Shown here: positions 1 through 9,252 of the stretch, piece by piece
How the letters are laid out: every line of letters starts with the position of its first letter
How positions within the stretch are numbered: the first letter of the stretch is position 1
Made by a program: the position numbers and the translations under genes
Assembly: GCF_013141865.1 (NCBI RefSeq)
Contig: NZ_RCST01000001.1
Location: 806,001-870,000, forward strand
Reading direction: 5' to 3'
Origin: Methylomonas sp. ZR1
Lineage (GTDB): Bacteria > Pseudomonadota > Gammaproteobacteria > Methylococcales > Methylomonadaceae
DNA length: 64,000 nt
Notes under the pieces: generated by a model
Database searches by the model: none
Seen by the model: the letters and a program-made list of their open reading frames with translations, nothing else
What the model was told of the DNA's origin: nothing

Positions 1-346
1 TGCCGGCTTTGACCTTTTCCAGCACTTCGCCGACTAGTTTATTCAGTTTCGGATTTTCCTCGGTCAACTGCATCAGAATCGTTAACGACCGATCCAGCGG
101 CAAACCGGATTCCAGCAAGGTCGCCAATTCGCCGGTCAGCATACCGATTTCTTTTTGCGACAGTTTGACGGTAGCAGACTTTAGTTTGAACCCCAGAAAG
201 GTCTTATCTTTCGCCAATTCAATACGGATAGGAATCAAGCCCTGGTTTTGCAATTCCAGCAGCAAGGCCTGCTCGTCTGCAGCATTACGCACACCCTCTT
301 CGGCGACACCCTGACTGTTGACAGCTTTGTAGGAGAATAAAGGCAT
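1..346 (-). CDS. gspF: Type II secretion/type IV pilus inner-membrane protein, GspF family (partial, N-terminal part)
   Basis: The reverse strand from an ATG at 346 to the left edge is one open frame of 115 codons beginning MPLFSYKAVNSQG. This is the usual start of GspF/PilC proteins, the polytopic inner-membrane platform that binds the secretion ATPase. The visible part covers the N-terminal cytoplasmic beta segment and the start of the first T2SSF helical domain (LSQKEIGMLTGELATLLESG and LDRSLTILM). The C-terminal half, including the membrane helices, lies outside the window. It is co-oriented with gspE (7116-8822), and in most genomes the two are adjacent. Here a 6.3-kb autotransporter gene lies between them. 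PilC-type and MSHA-type paralogues cannot be excluded from this fragment. Confidence 0.88.
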   Translation of the reverse strand, partial: MPLFSYKAVNSQGVAEEGVRNAADEQALLLELQNQGLIPIRIELAKDKTFLGFKLKSATVKLSQKEIGMLTGELATLLESGLPLDRSLTILMQLTEENPKLNKLVGEVLEKVKAG

Positions 347-476
347 GTATTTGTTTAGTTTGCTTTTTAGCTGGGTTTGCGCTTCGGTACTCGGCAATGT
401 TTTTGCAATGCCAAAACATGGACACTCGATAACCGTGGCGTAGCGTGTATATGTCTATCACATTTCATGTTACTAG

Positions 477-588
477 CCCGGCCCTATTGATCACGGATAT
501 TCCGATCAAATTGAGTTCATCTAAGCCCAGACGGATATGCCCTTCGATAGCCAAGGGCATATAGGTGACCGGGTATTTAAGGGCCGGG
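477..588. repeat. Nested inverted-repeat element between the autotransporter and gspF genes
   Basis: The 327-base gap at 347-673 holds no convincing gene but is highly structured. An outer 9-bp pair, CCCGGCCCT (477-485) and AGGGCCGGG (580-588), encloses two hairpins. The first, 487-509, has arms TTGAT/ATCAA and CGGA/TCCG around TAT. The second, 535-562, has a perfect 10-bp stem ATATGCCCTT/AAGGGCATAT with an 8-base loop. No T-run follows on either strand, so it is not a classical intrinsic terminator. It may be a REP/MITE-like element, a factor-dependent termination or processing signal, or an operator array. Confidence 0.5.
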
Positions 589-673
589 TTAATCATCACG
601 CAGATTCGGTCTGGCGAGGCTTAATTCCGCCGGCAAAACATGCTCGCCACTATAAAGTAGTTGCGGGCGTATC

Positions 674-3600
674 TCAAAACTCCATGCGTATCCCGACATT
701 AAAGGCGTGGCGGGAAACGTATTCCTGGCCGAAGGTGGTGTCGTATTGCACGAACGCCGAGCCGCCAAACGGCAGTTGGGCGGATAAACCGGCGCGCAGA
801 TTGATGTAGTCCTTATCGACGCTAAAACTGTTGGTGGTAAAGGCATTGTTAGGCGAATCGACGAAGCGGGTGGTAATCAAGGAGTTTTTGTTGAACCACT
901 GATGCTCCCACTCGACATTCACTTGCGAAACCAGCACGCCCACCGGCGTGCTCAGCGCATGCGAGACCATCGCGCCGATACTGCTGCTCAACGACTCGTT
1001 GTCCAGCTCGCCGACTATCATGTTCATGCCTAAACCTGCACCTTGTTCCTTGCGGCCGTTGACAAAGTTGTAACCGTATTCCGTGCGGCCTCTAAGGCCG
1101 AATGTCCATTCTTTTACCGCTATGTCGTAACCGCTGCTGAGGCTGGTGCGATTTTGCCAGCCATCGGTTTGGCTGGATGCCGTTTCATTAATCGCTGTGC
1201 CGTTGGCGTCGTTATAAAGTGTGACACGTTTGGAATCGTATTGGTTATAAGTCAGGTTGTTGACCAGATCAACGTACCAGTTATCGGTCAGGTTTAACGA
1301 GCCGAAGGCTGATAAGGTGTACCCGTCTATGCTTTGGCTGCCGCCCTGTTGGGAAATCAGGGCCGTGCTGCTGCCGTAGCCGGCAGACAAACCCAAGAGT
1401 AGCCGTTTGCTCAAGCGATAGTCGGCACCGGCAGTGACGGCGGACATCGTGGACGCATAACCGCGTTGAACGACCGTCGCGGTTCTATCAGCCCATTCGA
1501 ATTGGCCGTTAATGAATAAGCCCAAATTGCTGAAGCCGGAGATAAGATCGGTGCCGTTGCCGTCGTTATCCGTGCTTAAGGAAATACTGACCGAGGAGGG
1601 AGCATTGGATGAGGATTGACCGTCTTTTTCCGGCGTTGAAGCCTGAATGCTGATAGCGTTAGAACTGGGTGTGTTGGGTGAGCTGCCTAAACTGGGCGAA
1701 CTGGCTGAACTGGTGGGCGCACTGGGTGTACTACTAGGCGTGTTTATGCTGCTTGACGCATTCGGTGAGCTGATACTGTTGGGTGCGCTGAGAACGCCCG
1801 GAGCGCTGCCGATAGCCATTGAACTGCTTACCGGTGTGTTGAACGTGGGGGACGACTTGAAACTTGACGCGGAACCGGCGCCGACGCTTGCGGACCTCAG
1901 GGTGACGAGTCGCTGAGTGATGTTGCCGGTCTGCAATTTGGCTATTTGGTTCGATACGGTTTGTTCCGCCGCGATTTGACCAGGGCTGATTTGCCGCAAC
2001 GCGCTGATGAATTGGTCTACTTTGCTGGCATCGGCGTTACCGTTTGCTAAAAAGGGTTTCAAGCCGTTCAATAGATTCTGCAGATTAGTTGGGGTTGAGG
2101 CACTGCAGTCTATTTGCTGTAAGGCGTTGGCCAAGGATTGCACGTCGGCGGGGACCAGATTGGGCAATCTGGGCACCATGGTCAGCAAAAACTGCTTTTC
2201 CTGCTTGGAAAATATAAACATATCGCTGGAGCCTTCCGGACAGGTAATGCTTTGGTTAAAATTTCCGGAGATGCTGCCGCTGGTGGTTTGCAACAGCACA
2301 GACTGCGAAAAAGCCTGTTGCGGCGAGAAGTTAGGCTGGCTGGCCAAGCGTTGTAAGTTAAGCTTTGCGCCTTGAATATCGATGCTGCGCGCAGTAATCG
2401 AATCGGTTACCAACTGTCCGTTTACCCCGCCCAATTCCAAATTCAAGCTGCTGGATTGGCGGAAAATCAAATCAGCCGATGCGGCGTCAATGGCCGCTAT
2501 CCCTTGCCCATTGGCACCCGGCCCCGGCGAGAAACTGTTGTTTATGTCCACGATGCCGGCGTAAGAACCGCTGCCGGATACCGGCCCGTTCAAAGTCAAG
2601 TGCGAACCGGCGATGCCGACCGTGCCATTGTTGATGAGCGGACCGCTGACGCTGCCGTTGCCGCCGAAGCTGCCGGCTTGTATGTCGGTCAAAGCCTGAC
2701 TCCAAACCCCATCTACCCGGGTAGTGCCCGCTGTTTGCCGGTAAGTGCCGTTGCCGATAAACGAGGCATTGCTGGTCACGCGCACATTGCCGGAATTAAT
2801 GACCGTCGATTGATTGTTGAGGATGAAATTGCCGTTCAGCAATAAGTCGCTGGCGGAGCCTCCTGAGCCGCTGATAATCAAGCTACCTGGGCCGCGCATC
2901 TCACCGCCGGAAAGCACTGCGGATTGCACTCTTAATTCGCCAGGGCCCGATAATATGCCGCCAGTCTGCACGTAACGACTCACCTCGGTGCTGGTGTGCT
3001 GTAAATTGACGGTGCCGTTGTTTATGGTAAAAGTGCTACCCAGATTGAGCTGCTTGGTCGCTGCGGACGAAAAATTGACGGTGCCGCCGGATACCGTCGT
3101 GGAATTGCTTACTGAATAATCGCCGGCGATAGTGGTTGTTCCGCCGCTGAACACCGCATCGGTGGCCGTTAGGGCAACGCCGGCGTTGACTAGATTTGTC
3201 CCACCGCTAAAAGTGATATTGGCTGTGCCAAGGTTGGTGCCGGCATTGAATTGTTGCGTGCCTGCGCCGAATTGCAAGGTGCCGTTGCCGGTGAAATTGC
3301 CGGAGTGGGTATTGCTGCCGGTAAAATTCAATACGCCGGCATCTACCAGTGTGTTACCGGTGTAGCTGTTAGTGCCGCTCAAGGTCACCGTACCCGAAGT
3401 GGTTTTGTTCAAACCCGCGCCACCACCCAAATTGGCGCTGACCTTGCCGGATTGAAGATCGAACGCACTGTTCGAGGTCAAGGTGCCGGTGCCGGTGATA
3501 GACCCCGACAGCAGTCGTACGCCTGCCACTATGTCGTTATGGTTGCCCAGAGCAAAGGTGCCGCCGTTGACGATCAGACTGGAGGCATTGGCGAGCACGT

Positions 3601-6600
3601 CGCTGGTGCCCAAGGCCAACGTGCCGGCGCTGACTTGGGTGTTGCCGGTGTAGGTATTGCTGCCGCTTAGCGTCACGGTACCTGCGGTGGTTTTACTCAA
3701 GCCCACGCTGCCGCCTAAATTGGCGCTGACCGTGCCTGATTGCACATCAAACGCGCTGGTCGAAGTCAAAGTGCCCGTGCCGGTAATCGAGCCGGACGTT
3801 AATTGCACGCCGGCGACGGTGTCGTTGTTCGCACCCAAATCGAAAGTGCCGCCGTTGACGACCAGACTGGACGTATTGGCAAGCACATCGCCGGCGCCCA
3901 AGGCCAACGTGCCGGCACTGACTTGGGTGTTGCCGGTGTAAGTATTGCTGCCGCTCAGCGTCACGGTACCTGCGGTGGTTTTGGTCAATCCGACGCTGCC
4001 GCCTAGTGCGGCACTGACCGTACCGGCTTGCATATCAAAGTCACTGGTTGACGTTAACGTGCCGGTGCCGGTAATCGAGCCGGACGTTAATTGCACGCCG
4101 GCGACGGTGTCGTTGTTCGCACCCAAATCAAAAGTGCCGCCGTTGACGATCAGACTGGAGGCATTCGCAAGTACATCGCCGGCGCCCAAGGCCAACGTGC
4201 CAGCATTGACTTGGGTGTTGCCGGTGTAGGTATTCGCCCCGCTCAGTGTCACGGTGCCGGCGGTGGTTTTATTCAAGCCCACACTGCCGCCCAACGCCGC
4301 GCTGACCGTGCCAGCTTGCATATCAAAGTCGCTGGTTGACGTTAACGTGCCGGTGCCGGTAATCGAGCCGGACGTTAATTGCACGCCGGCGACGGTGTCG
4401 TTGTTCGCACCCAAATCAAAAGTGCCGCCGTTGACGATCAGACTGGAGGCATTCGCAAGTACATCGCCGGCGCCCAAGGCCAACGTGCCAGCATTGACTT
4501 GGGTGTTGCCGGTGTAGGTATTCGCCCCGCTCAGTGTCACGGTTCCTGCGGTGGTTTTGCTCAAGCCCGCGCTGCCGCCTAAATTGGCGCTGACCGTGCC
4601 TGATTGCACATCAAACGTGCTGGTAGAAGTCAAAGTGCCGGTGCCGGTAATCGAACCGGACAGTAATTGCACGCCGGCGACGGTGTCGTTGTTCGCACCC
4701 AAATCGAAAGTGCCGCCGTTGACGATCAAGCTGGAGGTGTTGGCAAGCGCGTCACTGGCCCCCAAGGCCAACGTGCCGGCGCTGACTTGGGTGGTGCCGG
4801 TGTAAGTATTGCTGCCGCTCAGCGTCACGGTACCGGCGGTGGTTTTGTTTAGGCCGATATTGGTGCCACCTAGCTTGGCGCTGACCGTGCCTGATTGCAC
4901 ATCAAACGTGCTGGTCGAAGTCAAGGTGCCGGTGCCGGTAATCGAACCGGACAGTAATTGCACGCCGGCGACGGTGTCGCTGTTTGCGCCCAGATCGAAA
5001 GTGCCGCCGTTGACGATTAGGCTGGAGGTATTGGCGAGCACATTGCTGGCGCCCAAGGCCAACGTGCCGGCATTGATTTGGGTGTTGCCGGTGTAGGTAT
5101 TCGTCCCGCTGAGCGTCACGCTGCCGGCGGTGGTTTTATTCAAGCCCACACTGCCGCCCAACGCCGCGCTAACCGTGCCCGCTTGCACATCAAATGTGTT
5201 GTTCGAGGTCAAGGTGCCGGAGCCGGTAATCGAACCGGACGTTAATTGCACCCCGGCCACCGTATCGTTATTGCTGCCTAGAGCGAATGTGCCGCCGTTG
5301 ACGATCAGACTGGAGGCATTGGCGAGCACGTCGCTGGTGCCCAAGGTCAGGGTGCCGGCACTGACTTGGGTGTTGCCGGTGTACGTGTTGGCGCCGCTCA
5401 GGGTCACGGTGCCGGCGGTGGTTTTGTTTAGGCCGACGCTGCCGCCTAGCTTGGCGCTGACCGTGCCTGATTGCACATCAAACGTGCTGGTAGACGTCAA
5501 AGTGCCGGTGCCGGTAATCGAACCGGACAATAATTGCACGCCGGCGACGGTGTCGTTGTTCGCACCCAAATCGAAAGTGCCGCCGTTGACGATCAGATTG
5601 GAGGCATTGGCGAGCACATCGCCGGCGCCCAAGGCCAACGTGCCGGCATTTACTTGGGTGGTGCCGGTGTAAGTATTGCTGCCGCTCAGCGTCACGGTAC
5701 CGGCGGTGGTTTTGTTCAAGCCCACGCTGCCGCCCAACGCCGCGCTGACCGTGCCGGCTTGCATATCAAAGTCGCTGGTTGATGTTAACGTGCCGGTGCC
5801 GGTAATCGAACCGGACAGTAATTGCACGCCGGCGACGGTGTCGTTGTTCGCACCCAAATCAAAAGTGCCGCCGTTGACGATCAGACTCGAGGCATTGGCG
5901 AGCACATCGCCGGCGCCCAAGGTCAACGTGCCGGCGTTGACTTGGGTGTTGCCGGTGTAAGTATTGGCGCCGCTCAGGGTCACGGTGCCGGCGGTGGTTT
6001 TGTTTAGGCCGACGCTGCCGCCTAGCTTGGCGCTGACCGTGCCTGATTGCACATCAAACGTGCTGGTAGACGTCAAAGTGCCGGTGCCGGTAATCGAACC
6101 GGACAATAATTGCACGCCGGCGACGGTGTCGTTGTTCGCACCCAAATCGAAAGTGCCGCCGTTGACGATCAGATTGGAGGCATTGGCGAGCACATCGCCG
6201 GCGCCCAAGGCCAACGTGCCGGCATTTACTTGGGTGGTGCCGGTGTAAGTATTGCTGCCGCTCAGCGTCACGGTACCGGCGGTGGTTTTGTTCAAGCCCA
6301 CGCTGCCGCCCAACGCCGCGCTGACCGTGCCGGCTTGCATATCAAAGTCGCTGGTTGATGTTAACGTGCCGGTGCCGGTAATCGAACCGGACAGTAATTG
6401 CACGCCGGCGACGGTGTCGTTGTTCGCACCCAAATCAAAAGTGCCGCCGTTGACGATCAGACTCGAGGCATTGGCGAGCACATCGCCGGCGCCCAAGGTC
6501 AACGTGCCGGCATTTACTTGGGTGGTGCCGGTGTAAGTATTGTTGCCGCTTAGCGTCACGGTACCAGCGGTGGTTTTACTCAAGCCCACGCTGCCGCCCA

Positions 6601-6970
6601 ACGCCGCGCTGACCGTACCGGCTTGCATATCAAAGTCGTTGTTTGAGGATAATGTGCCGGCACCGCTCAAAGTCGCGCCGGCATGCGCCAAACTGAAATT
6701 TGCCACAGTGGGCGAAATATCAAGAGCCACATTTTGGCCGACATTGATAACCGCATCATCCGCGGCTCCGGGGTTTGCGGCACATGACCAGTTAGCGGGC
6801 GTAGACCAAATATCATCTCCGCCTTGCCAGGTACAAACGGCAGCGTCGGCAGTTGAAAAAAATCCGATCAGCAACGCCGAGAAAGCGCAAGAGGCATCGG
6901 CACCGACGCTGCGCGAACGTCGTCTGGCTATCGGAGGATTATTTGCAGACTCGGCTGGCGATTGGCACAT
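674..6970 (-). CDS. Giant autotransporter adhesin with tandem beta-strand (PATR) repeats
   Basis: This 2098-residue protein is a predicted type V secreted surface protein. Residues about 1-43 hold an extended N-region and a hydrophobic signal segment ending near FFSTADA. Residues about 95-1200 are eleven full and one degenerate copy of a 96-residue unit containing the motifs NTYTG-TQVNAGTL, LIVNGGTF and GSITGTGTL. These motifs are typical of the autotransporter-associated beta-strand repeat (passenger beta-helix). A non-repetitive beta-helix part follows, then a Ser/Thr/Pro-rich linker (about 1690-1800). The C-terminal barrel of about 285 residues ends in the aromatic signature VGIRMEF. The Sec signal, passenger and barrel are all present, so it looks intact. 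It sits co-directionally between gspE and gspF. The start is the only upstream methionine before the signal peptide. The ligand is unknown. Confidence 0.9.
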   Translation of the reverse strand: MCQSPAESANNPPIARRRSRSVGADASCAFSALLIGFFSTADAAVCTWQGGDDIWSTPANWSCAANPGAADDAVINVGQNVALDISPTVANFSLAHAGATLSGAGTLSSNNDFDMQAGTVSAALGGSVGLSKTTAGTVTLSGNNTYTGTTQVNAGTLTLGAGDVLANASSLIVNGGTFDLGANNDTVAGVQLLSGSITGTGTLTSTSDFDMQAGTVSAALGGSVGLNKTTAGTVTLSGSNTYTGTTQVNAGTLALGAGDVLANASNLIVNGGTFDLGANNDTVAGVQLLSGSITGTGTLTSTSTFDVQSGTVSAKLGGSVGLNKTTAGTVTLSGANTYTGNTQVNAGTLTLGAGDVLANASSLIVNGGTFDLGANNDTVAGVQLLSGSITGTGTLTSTSDFDMQAGTVSAALGGSVGLNKTTAGTVTLSGSNTYTGTTQVNAGTLALGAGDVLANASNLIVNGGTFDLGANNDTVAGVQLLSGSITGTGTLTSTSTFDVQSGTVSAKLGGSVGLNKTTAGTVTLSGANTYTGNTQVSAGTLTLGTSDVLANASSLIVNGGTFALGSNNDTVAGVQLTSGSITGSGTLTSNNTFDVQAGTVSAALGGSVGLNKTTAGSVTLSGTNTYTGNTQINAGTLALGASNVLANTSSLIVNGGTFDLGANSDTVAGVQLLSGSITGTGTLTSTSTFDVQSGTVSAKLGGTNIGLNKTTAGTVTLSGSNTYTGTTQVSAGTLALGASDALANTSSLIVNGGTFDLGANNDTVAGVQLLSGSITGTGTLTSTSTFDVQSGTVSANLGGSAGLSKTTAGTVTLSGANTYTGNTQVNAGTLALGAGDVLANASSLIVNGGTFDLGANNDTVAGVQLTSGSITGTGTLTSTSDFDMQAGTVSAALGGSVGLNKTTAGTVTLSGANTYTGNTQVNAGTLALGAGDVLANASSLIVNGGTFDLGANNDTVAGVQLTSGSITGTGTLTSTSDFDMQAGTVSAALGGSVGLTKTTAGTVTLSGSNTYTGNTQVSAGTLALGAGDVLANTSSLVVNGGTFDLGANNDTVAGVQLTSGSITGTGTLTSTSAFDVQSGTVSANLGGSVGLSKTTAGTVTLSGSNTYTGNTQVSAGTLALGTSDVLANASSLIVNGGTFALGNHNDIVAGVRLLSGSITGTGTLTSNSAFDLQSGKVSANLGGGAGLNKTTSGTVTLSGTNSYTGNTLVDAGVLNFTGSNTHSGNFTGNGTLQFGAGTQQFNAGTNLGTANITFSGGTNLVNAGVALTATDAVFSGGTTTIAGDYSVSNSTTVSGGTVNFSSAATKQLNLGSTFTINNGTVNLQHTSTEVSRYVQTGGILSGPGELRVQSAVLSGGEMRGPGSLIISGSGGSASDLLLNGNFILNNQSTVINSGNVRVTSNASFIGNGTYRQTAGTTRVDGVWSQALTDIQAGSFGGNGSVSGPLINNGTVGIAGSHLTLNGPVSGSGSYAGIVDINNSFSPGPGANGQGIAAIDAASADLIFRQSSSLNLELGGVNGQLVTDSITARSIDIQGAKLNLQRLASQPNFSPQQAFSQSVLLQTTSGSISGNFNQSITCPEGSSDMFIFSKQEKQFLLTMVPRLPNLVPADVQSLANALQQIDCSASTPTNLQNLLNGLKPFLANGNADASKVDQFISALRQISPGQIAAEQTVSNQIAKLQTGNITQRLVTLRSASVGAGSASSFKSSPTFNTPVSSSMAIGSAPGVLSAPNSISSPNASSSINTPSSTPSAPTSSASSPSLGSSPNTPSSNAISIQASTPEKDGQSSSNAPSSVSISLSTDNDGNGTDLISGFSNLGLFINGQFEWADRTATVVQRGYASTMSAVTAGADYRLSKRLLLGLSAGYGSSTALISQQGGSQSIDGYTLSAFGSLNLTDNWYVDLVNNLTYNQYDSKRVTLYNDANGTAINETASSQTDGWQNRTSLSSGYDIAVKEWTFGLRGRTEYGYNFVNGRKEQGAGLGMNMIVGELDNESLSSSIGAMVSHALSTPVGVLVSQVNVEWEHQWFNKNSLITTRFVDSPNNAFTTNSFSVDKDYINLRAGLSAQLPFGGSAFVQYDTTFGQEYVSRHAFNVGIRMEF
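3380..6650 (-). repeat. Tandem array of 288-bp (96-codon) repeats inside the autotransporter gene
   Basis: The DNA recurs with a period of exactly 288 bp; equivalent positions fall at 3657, 3945, 4809, 5676, 5964, 6252 and 6540. Each unit encodes one 96-residue beta-helix block. Copies differ by only a few bases over long stretches; for example, most of 4021-4230 recurs at 4309-4518. The period is a multiple of three, so slippage or recombination adds or removes whole structural units without a frameshift. Copy number should vary between strains and may be collapsed in short-read assemblies. Confidence 0.95.
5388..6539 (-). repeat. Recent 576-bp double-unit duplication within the repeat array
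   Basis: The block 5388-5963 and the next block 5964-6539 are each two 288-bp units. By eye they are almost identical at the DNA level, including unit-specific variants: a tttgtttaggccgac variant in the first unit and the tttgttcaagcccac variant in the second. The order A-B-A-B shows that a dimer of units was copied as one piece, more recently than the rest of the array diverged. Confidence 0.85.
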
Positions 6971-7115
6971 CTTGAATCCATGATGTTGATTAAAAAGTGG
7001 GTTTTAGTCATATTCCACTTGACGCTATTTGTTATGCGGTATGTTGGCTTTGTTATTCAAAGCCTTTCTAGGTTTGGATCAACGAAAGTTTGTTGTCGGG
7101 CGCCGATTAAACAGC

Positions 7116-8822
7116 TCAAGCTTCGGTCGTTACCCTTAATACCTCTTCTAAGGTGGTGATACCCTGCAAGGCTTTGCCGACGCCGTCTTCGTACATGGTT
7201 TGCATGCCTTCCTGGATCGCGGTTTGCTGGATCACGAAAGCTTCTTCGTGTTTCATGATTTGCTTGCGGATCGTGTCGGTCATCGTCAAAAATTCGATGA
7301 TCGCCAGTCGGCCTTTATAGCCGATGCCGTTACAGGTGGGACAGCCGACCGGTTTGTGCAGCAGGATTTCGCCGGTAGGTTGCCACTGTCTAAGTTTCAT
7401 TTCTTCGATCAGCGTGTCCGAGGCCGGGTGGGCTTGTTTGCAGTGCGGACAGAGGCGGCGCACCAAGCGCTGGGCCAGGATGCCGTTGATGGTCGAGCTG
7501 AGCAGGTATTCTTCCAGGCCCATGTCCTGCAAACGGGTAACACCAGCGGCGGCATCGTTGGTGTGCAGCGTGGATAACACCAAGTGACCGGTCAGTGCCG
7601 ATTGCACGGCAATTTTTGCGGTTTCCAGGTCGCGCATCTCGCCGATCATAATTACATCCGGATCTTGGCGGACGATGGAGCGCAGGGCCGACGCAAAAGT
7701 CAAACCAATTTGTGGTTTGGCCTGAATCTGGTTGATGCCTTCCAGCTGATATTCCACCGGGTCTTCGACCGTGATGATCTTGCGTTCGGAGGTGTTCAGG
7801 GTTTTTAGCGCCGCATACAACGAGGTGGATTTACCGCTACCGGTCGGGCCGGTGATCAGCAAAATGCCATGCGGTTGGGCCAGCACTTCCATGAAGCGTT
7901 CAGCCTGTTTGCCGACGAAACCCAGGGTTTCGAAATCCAGTACCGCGTTTTCCTTGTCCAGCAAGCGGATCACCACGCTTTCGCCGTGCAGGGTAGGAAT
8001 GGTGGAAACCCGCAAATCCAGCTCCTTACCTATCATTTGCAGTTTGATGCGGCCGTCTTGCGGCAAGCGACGCTCGGCGATATTGAGCTTGGCCATGATC
8101 TTGATCCGCGACAGCACGGCGGCGGTGGAAGCCACCGGCGGCGAGTCGATGTCCTGCAACACGCCGTCGATACGCAGGCGCACTTTCAGGCTTTGCTCGA
8201 ACGGTTCGATATGCACGTCCGAGGCGCGGCTTTCCACGGCTTTTTGTAGGATGAAGTTCACCATTTTGATGATGGGCGCTTCGCTGGCTAGATCTTTTAG
8301 ATGTTCCAGATCTTCGCTGCCTTCTTCCTCGACATTCAAGTTGTCCATCAGCTTGTCCATTTGCGACTTGCCTTCGCCGTATTGCAATTCCAACGCGGCG
8401 TCTATTTCCGAAAGCTGGCCGATTTGCAATTTAATGGGTTTGCCGGTGGCAAGTTGCAAAGCTTGCGTTACATAGTCGTCTTCCGGGTCCATCACCGCGA
8501 CTTGGATCTGTTCGTCGTCCGCCGCCAGACCTACGGCATGGTATTGCTTTAAAAAACGCTGCGAAACACTATCCGGCAGCGGCGTTTGCGGCGGGTACTG
8601 TGCCGGACCTACGCGAGCAATCCCGCTGGCTTCGGCGAAGCTGCCGGCGATGTCGCTGTCCGAACACAAACCCAGTTTGATCAGCAGTTGCGGCACGGAG
8701 TCGTCCAATGCCGATTTTTGCATGCGGCGGACTTTACTCAAATCGCTGTCGGAGAGCTTACCTTTCCTTTTTAACAAGCTGAGAAAGGCGGCGTATTTTT
8801 CGGGGTTTTCCACGGTTTCCAT
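7116..8822 (-). CDS. gspE: Type II secretion system ATPase GspE
   Basis: This is a hexameric traffic ATPase of the inner-membrane secretion platform, 568 residues from the ATG at 8822 (a GTG two codons upstream is possible). An N-terminal MshEN/T2SSE_N-like domain occupies about 1-150. The linker and PAS-like N2 region contain ASDVHIEPFE. The RecA-like C-terminal domain has Walker A GPTGSGKST near residue 327, an Asp box (ITVEDPVEYQ), Walker B (VIMIGEMRD) and a His box (LVLSTLHTN). The zinc-binding four-Cys motif CPHC...CPTC sits near residues 460-495 and is characteristic of GspE/PilB. Downstream on the same strand come the autotransporter and a gspF-like gene, so gspE and gspF are split. 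PilB or MshE are alternative family assignments; the gspF partner favours a T2SS or T2SS-like apparatus. Confidence 0.88.
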   Translation of the reverse strand: METVENPEKYAAFLSLLKRKGKLSDSDLSKVRRMQKSALDDSVPQLLIKLGLCSDSDIAGSFAEASGIARVGPAQYPPQTPLPDSVSQRFLKQYHAVGLAADDEQIQVAVMDPEDDYVTQALQLATGKPIKLQIGQLSEIDAALELQYGEGKSQMDKLMDNLNVEEEGSEDLEHLKDLASEAPIIKMVNFILQKAVESRASDVHIEPFEQSLKVRLRIDGVLQDIDSPPVASTAAVLSRIKIMAKLNIAERRLPQDGRIKLQMIGKELDLRVSTIPTLHGESVVIRLLDKENAVLDFETLGFVGKQAERFMEVLAQPHGILLITGPTGSGKSTSLYAALKTLNTSERKIITVEDPVEYQLEGINQIQAKPQIGLTFASALRSIVRQDPDVIMIGEMRDLETAKIAVQSALTGHLVLSTLHTNDAAAGVTRLQDMGLEEYLLSSTINGILAQRLVRRLCPHCKQAHPASDTLIEEMKLRQWQPTGEILLHKPVGCPTCNGIGYKGRLAIIEFLTMTDTIRKQIMKHEEAFVIQQTAIQEGMQTMYEDGVGKALQGITTLEEVLRVTTEA

Positions 8823-8828
8823 GTTCAC

Positions 8829-9252
8829 TGTATCAGCCTAAACTTGCAGAACTCGGGCGCATTGTAGCGATTTTCCACTCAGTCCGGCAGTAATTGTTTA
8901 TGGGATAGTGACTCTTGTGCCGCGTTAGAGAGGGGATGAGGCGCTGCTCGAACAGTTTCTTGTTTTGGGGTGGCGAGTGTTGGGGATTTTGACGCCCTTG
9001 GGTTCCCGCTTTTGTCAGATCGCACCATGGTGAGTTGACGGTTAAATACTGATCAATTGCTTGGTAGGTTGATCATGATGGCAAGCCCCAAAGGCTTGGC
9101 ATCGCCCCTATACCTGCCTGCACCTTTGTCAAAAGCAAATGTCTGTAGCCATCCTTATATAAATTCAGATGTCAGATCATTTGAAGCGTTTGACCAAACG
9201 GGTATTGCCGATACAATCCATGACAAGCTCAACAAAACGTAAATATACGGCT
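8829..9252. other. Intergenic region between divergent gspE and the signalling block
   Basis: About 420 bases separate gspE (minus) from the receiver-domain gene (plus). I see no conserved open frame. A short hairpin CAAGCC-ccaaa-GGCTTG lies at about 9083-9099, and in-frame alternative starts of the next gene lie at 9169 and 9220. Promoters for both directions must lie here, but I cannot identify convincing -35/-10 pairs. Confidence 0.4.

Noticed and set aside
3380..6650. Possible CRISPR-like array because of regular repeats
   Set aside because: Units are 288 bp, adjacent without unique spacers, and encode a continuous beta-helix passenger.
3132..6983. Many open frames of about 60-180 codons on the plus strand, evenly spaced by 288 bp
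   Set aside because: They are antisense to the autotransporter repeat and arise because its codons lack stop-generating triplets on the other strand; the period and similarity come from the repeats, not from real genes.
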